Source: Planctomycetales bacterium (lineage in GTDB: Bacteria; 4484-113; JAFGCY01). From it: a stretch of DNA of 15,478 nt. The first letter of the stretch is position 1; the number at the start of each line of letters is the position of its first letter. The notes under the pieces are model-generated. The model worked only from the letters and a program-made list of their open reading frames with translations. It ran no database searches and was not told the DNA's origin. Shown here piece by piece: positions 15,136-15,478 of this stretch. The DNA is taken from contig JAHEFU010000047.1 of NCBI GenBank assembly GCA_024645305.1, positions 1 to 15,478 of the forward strand. Reading direction: 5' to 3'. The translations under genes were made by a program, and so were the position numbers.

Positions 15136-15478
15136 CTAGCCCTCTTCCTCCGCCAGGATGCAGTCCACGCTGAAGGGGTAGCCCTCGATGAAGGCCTCCG
15201 TCTCCGGACCCTTCCCACTGTGAATCGAGATCTTCTGTGAATTGGTCGTAGCCAGCAGGTCACCCTTCACAGACGCGATGACATCCTCAGTCAGCGGCTT
15301 CTCAGCAACGCCGCAGTTGTAGACATGCAGCTCCGCAACCAACTTCTTCATGGAGACATTCTGCTGGCTCTTCCACTTGCGCACGCTGTCAATCAGCCTG
15401 CTCATCGTGTCCACTTCATGCATCTTTTCTTCGCTTCTGAAGAACGAGTGACTTCCTGTTCCTTTGTCCGTTAGCTTC
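15136..15478 (-). CDS. C-terminus of a class I aminoacyl-tRNA synthetase, probably ValRS (partial)
   Basis: The minus-strand frame is open from the window edge to a TAG at 15138-15136, giving about 113 residues of C-terminal coding. The first in-window Met is not taken as the start, because the frame continues upstream with KLTDKGTGSHSFFRSEEK. RLIDSVRKWKSQQNVSMKKLVAELHVY resembles the helix-turn of the class I (Val/Leu/Ile) anticodon-binding domain, whose consensus runs VRxxKSxxxxSL followed by a short strand, and LLATTNSQKISI fits the strand after it. ValRS is my best guess. There is no ValRS-type terminal coiled coil, so it would be the short archaeal-like or bacterial form without that arm. 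Base composition is lower in GC than the central genes, and codon use looks different. Whether the gene is intact cannot be told. Confidence 0.6.
   Translation of the reverse strand, partial: KLTDKGTGSHSFFRSEEKMHEVDTMSRLIDSVRKWKSQQNVSMKKLVAELHVYNCGVAEKPLTEDVIASVKGDLLATTNSQKISIHSGKGPETEAFIEGYPFSVDCILAEEEG

Noticed and set aside
1..15478. tRNA, rRNA, CRISPR arrays, riboswitches, insertion sequence transposases
   Set aside because: Looked for on both strands by eye; no cloverleaf, spaced direct repeats, known aptamer core or transposase motif was recognised.

Overview
The window is bacterial, GC-rich (roughly 60% by eye) and densely coded. It suggests a Gram-negative-type envelope: a DegS/DegP-like membrane-tethered protease, a Sec-exported propeller protein, the start of a lipoprotein, and the cell-wall enzymes alanine racemase and diaminopimelate epimerase (meso-DAP and D-Ala peptidoglycan). 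I cannot name the lineage from the sequence. Gene order matches no model proteobacterium that I recognise.

Layout. The left edge (minus strand) holds the first 21 codons of a lipoprotein, then a strong intrinsic terminator closing a DegS/HtrA-like protease gene (206-1484, minus). A divergent promoter region (1485-1751) drives that gene and a secreted beta-propeller protein (1752-2840, plus). The propeller gene converges on a GT4 glycosyltransferase (2844-3989, minus). From 4029 to 11984 five plus-strand genes follow: an SbcD/YhaO-like metallophosphoesterase, a YhaN-like SMC/Rad50-type ATPase with a membrane hairpin at mid-protein, bifunctional NAD(P)HX repair enzyme Nnr, a papain-like-fold protein resembling the BtrH N-terminal family, and alanine racemase. 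The racemase gene ends base-to-base against dapF (11985-12848, minus). Divergent from dapF is a tandem AAA ATPase with a degenerate first module (12959-14725, plus). The right end holds three hairpins, two of them matching the arms of a roughly 360-bp inverted-repeat element of REP/BIME type with an AT-richer core, and then the 3' end of a class I aminoacyl-tRNA synthetase gene, probably valS (minus, runs off the window).

How they fit. The nuclease and ATPase genes overlap (TGATG) with an excellent Shine-Dalgarno inside the first, so they are translationally coupled and should form an Mre11-Rad50-type complex, here predicted to be tethered to the inner membrane. Nnr and the papain-like protein follow closely with their own ribosome sites. 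Alr and DapF both feed peptidoglycan precursor synthesis.

Most unusual: four genes (SbcD-like, alr, AAA ATPase, dapF) lack a convincing Shine-Dalgarno and have a -10-like hexamer ending 6-8 nt before the start codon, the geometry expected of leaderless mRNAs. Other genes in the same window carry ordinary AGGAG-type sites. The membrane-hairpin Rad50-like protein, the half-dead tandem AAA protein and the REP-bounded element are the other points worth following.
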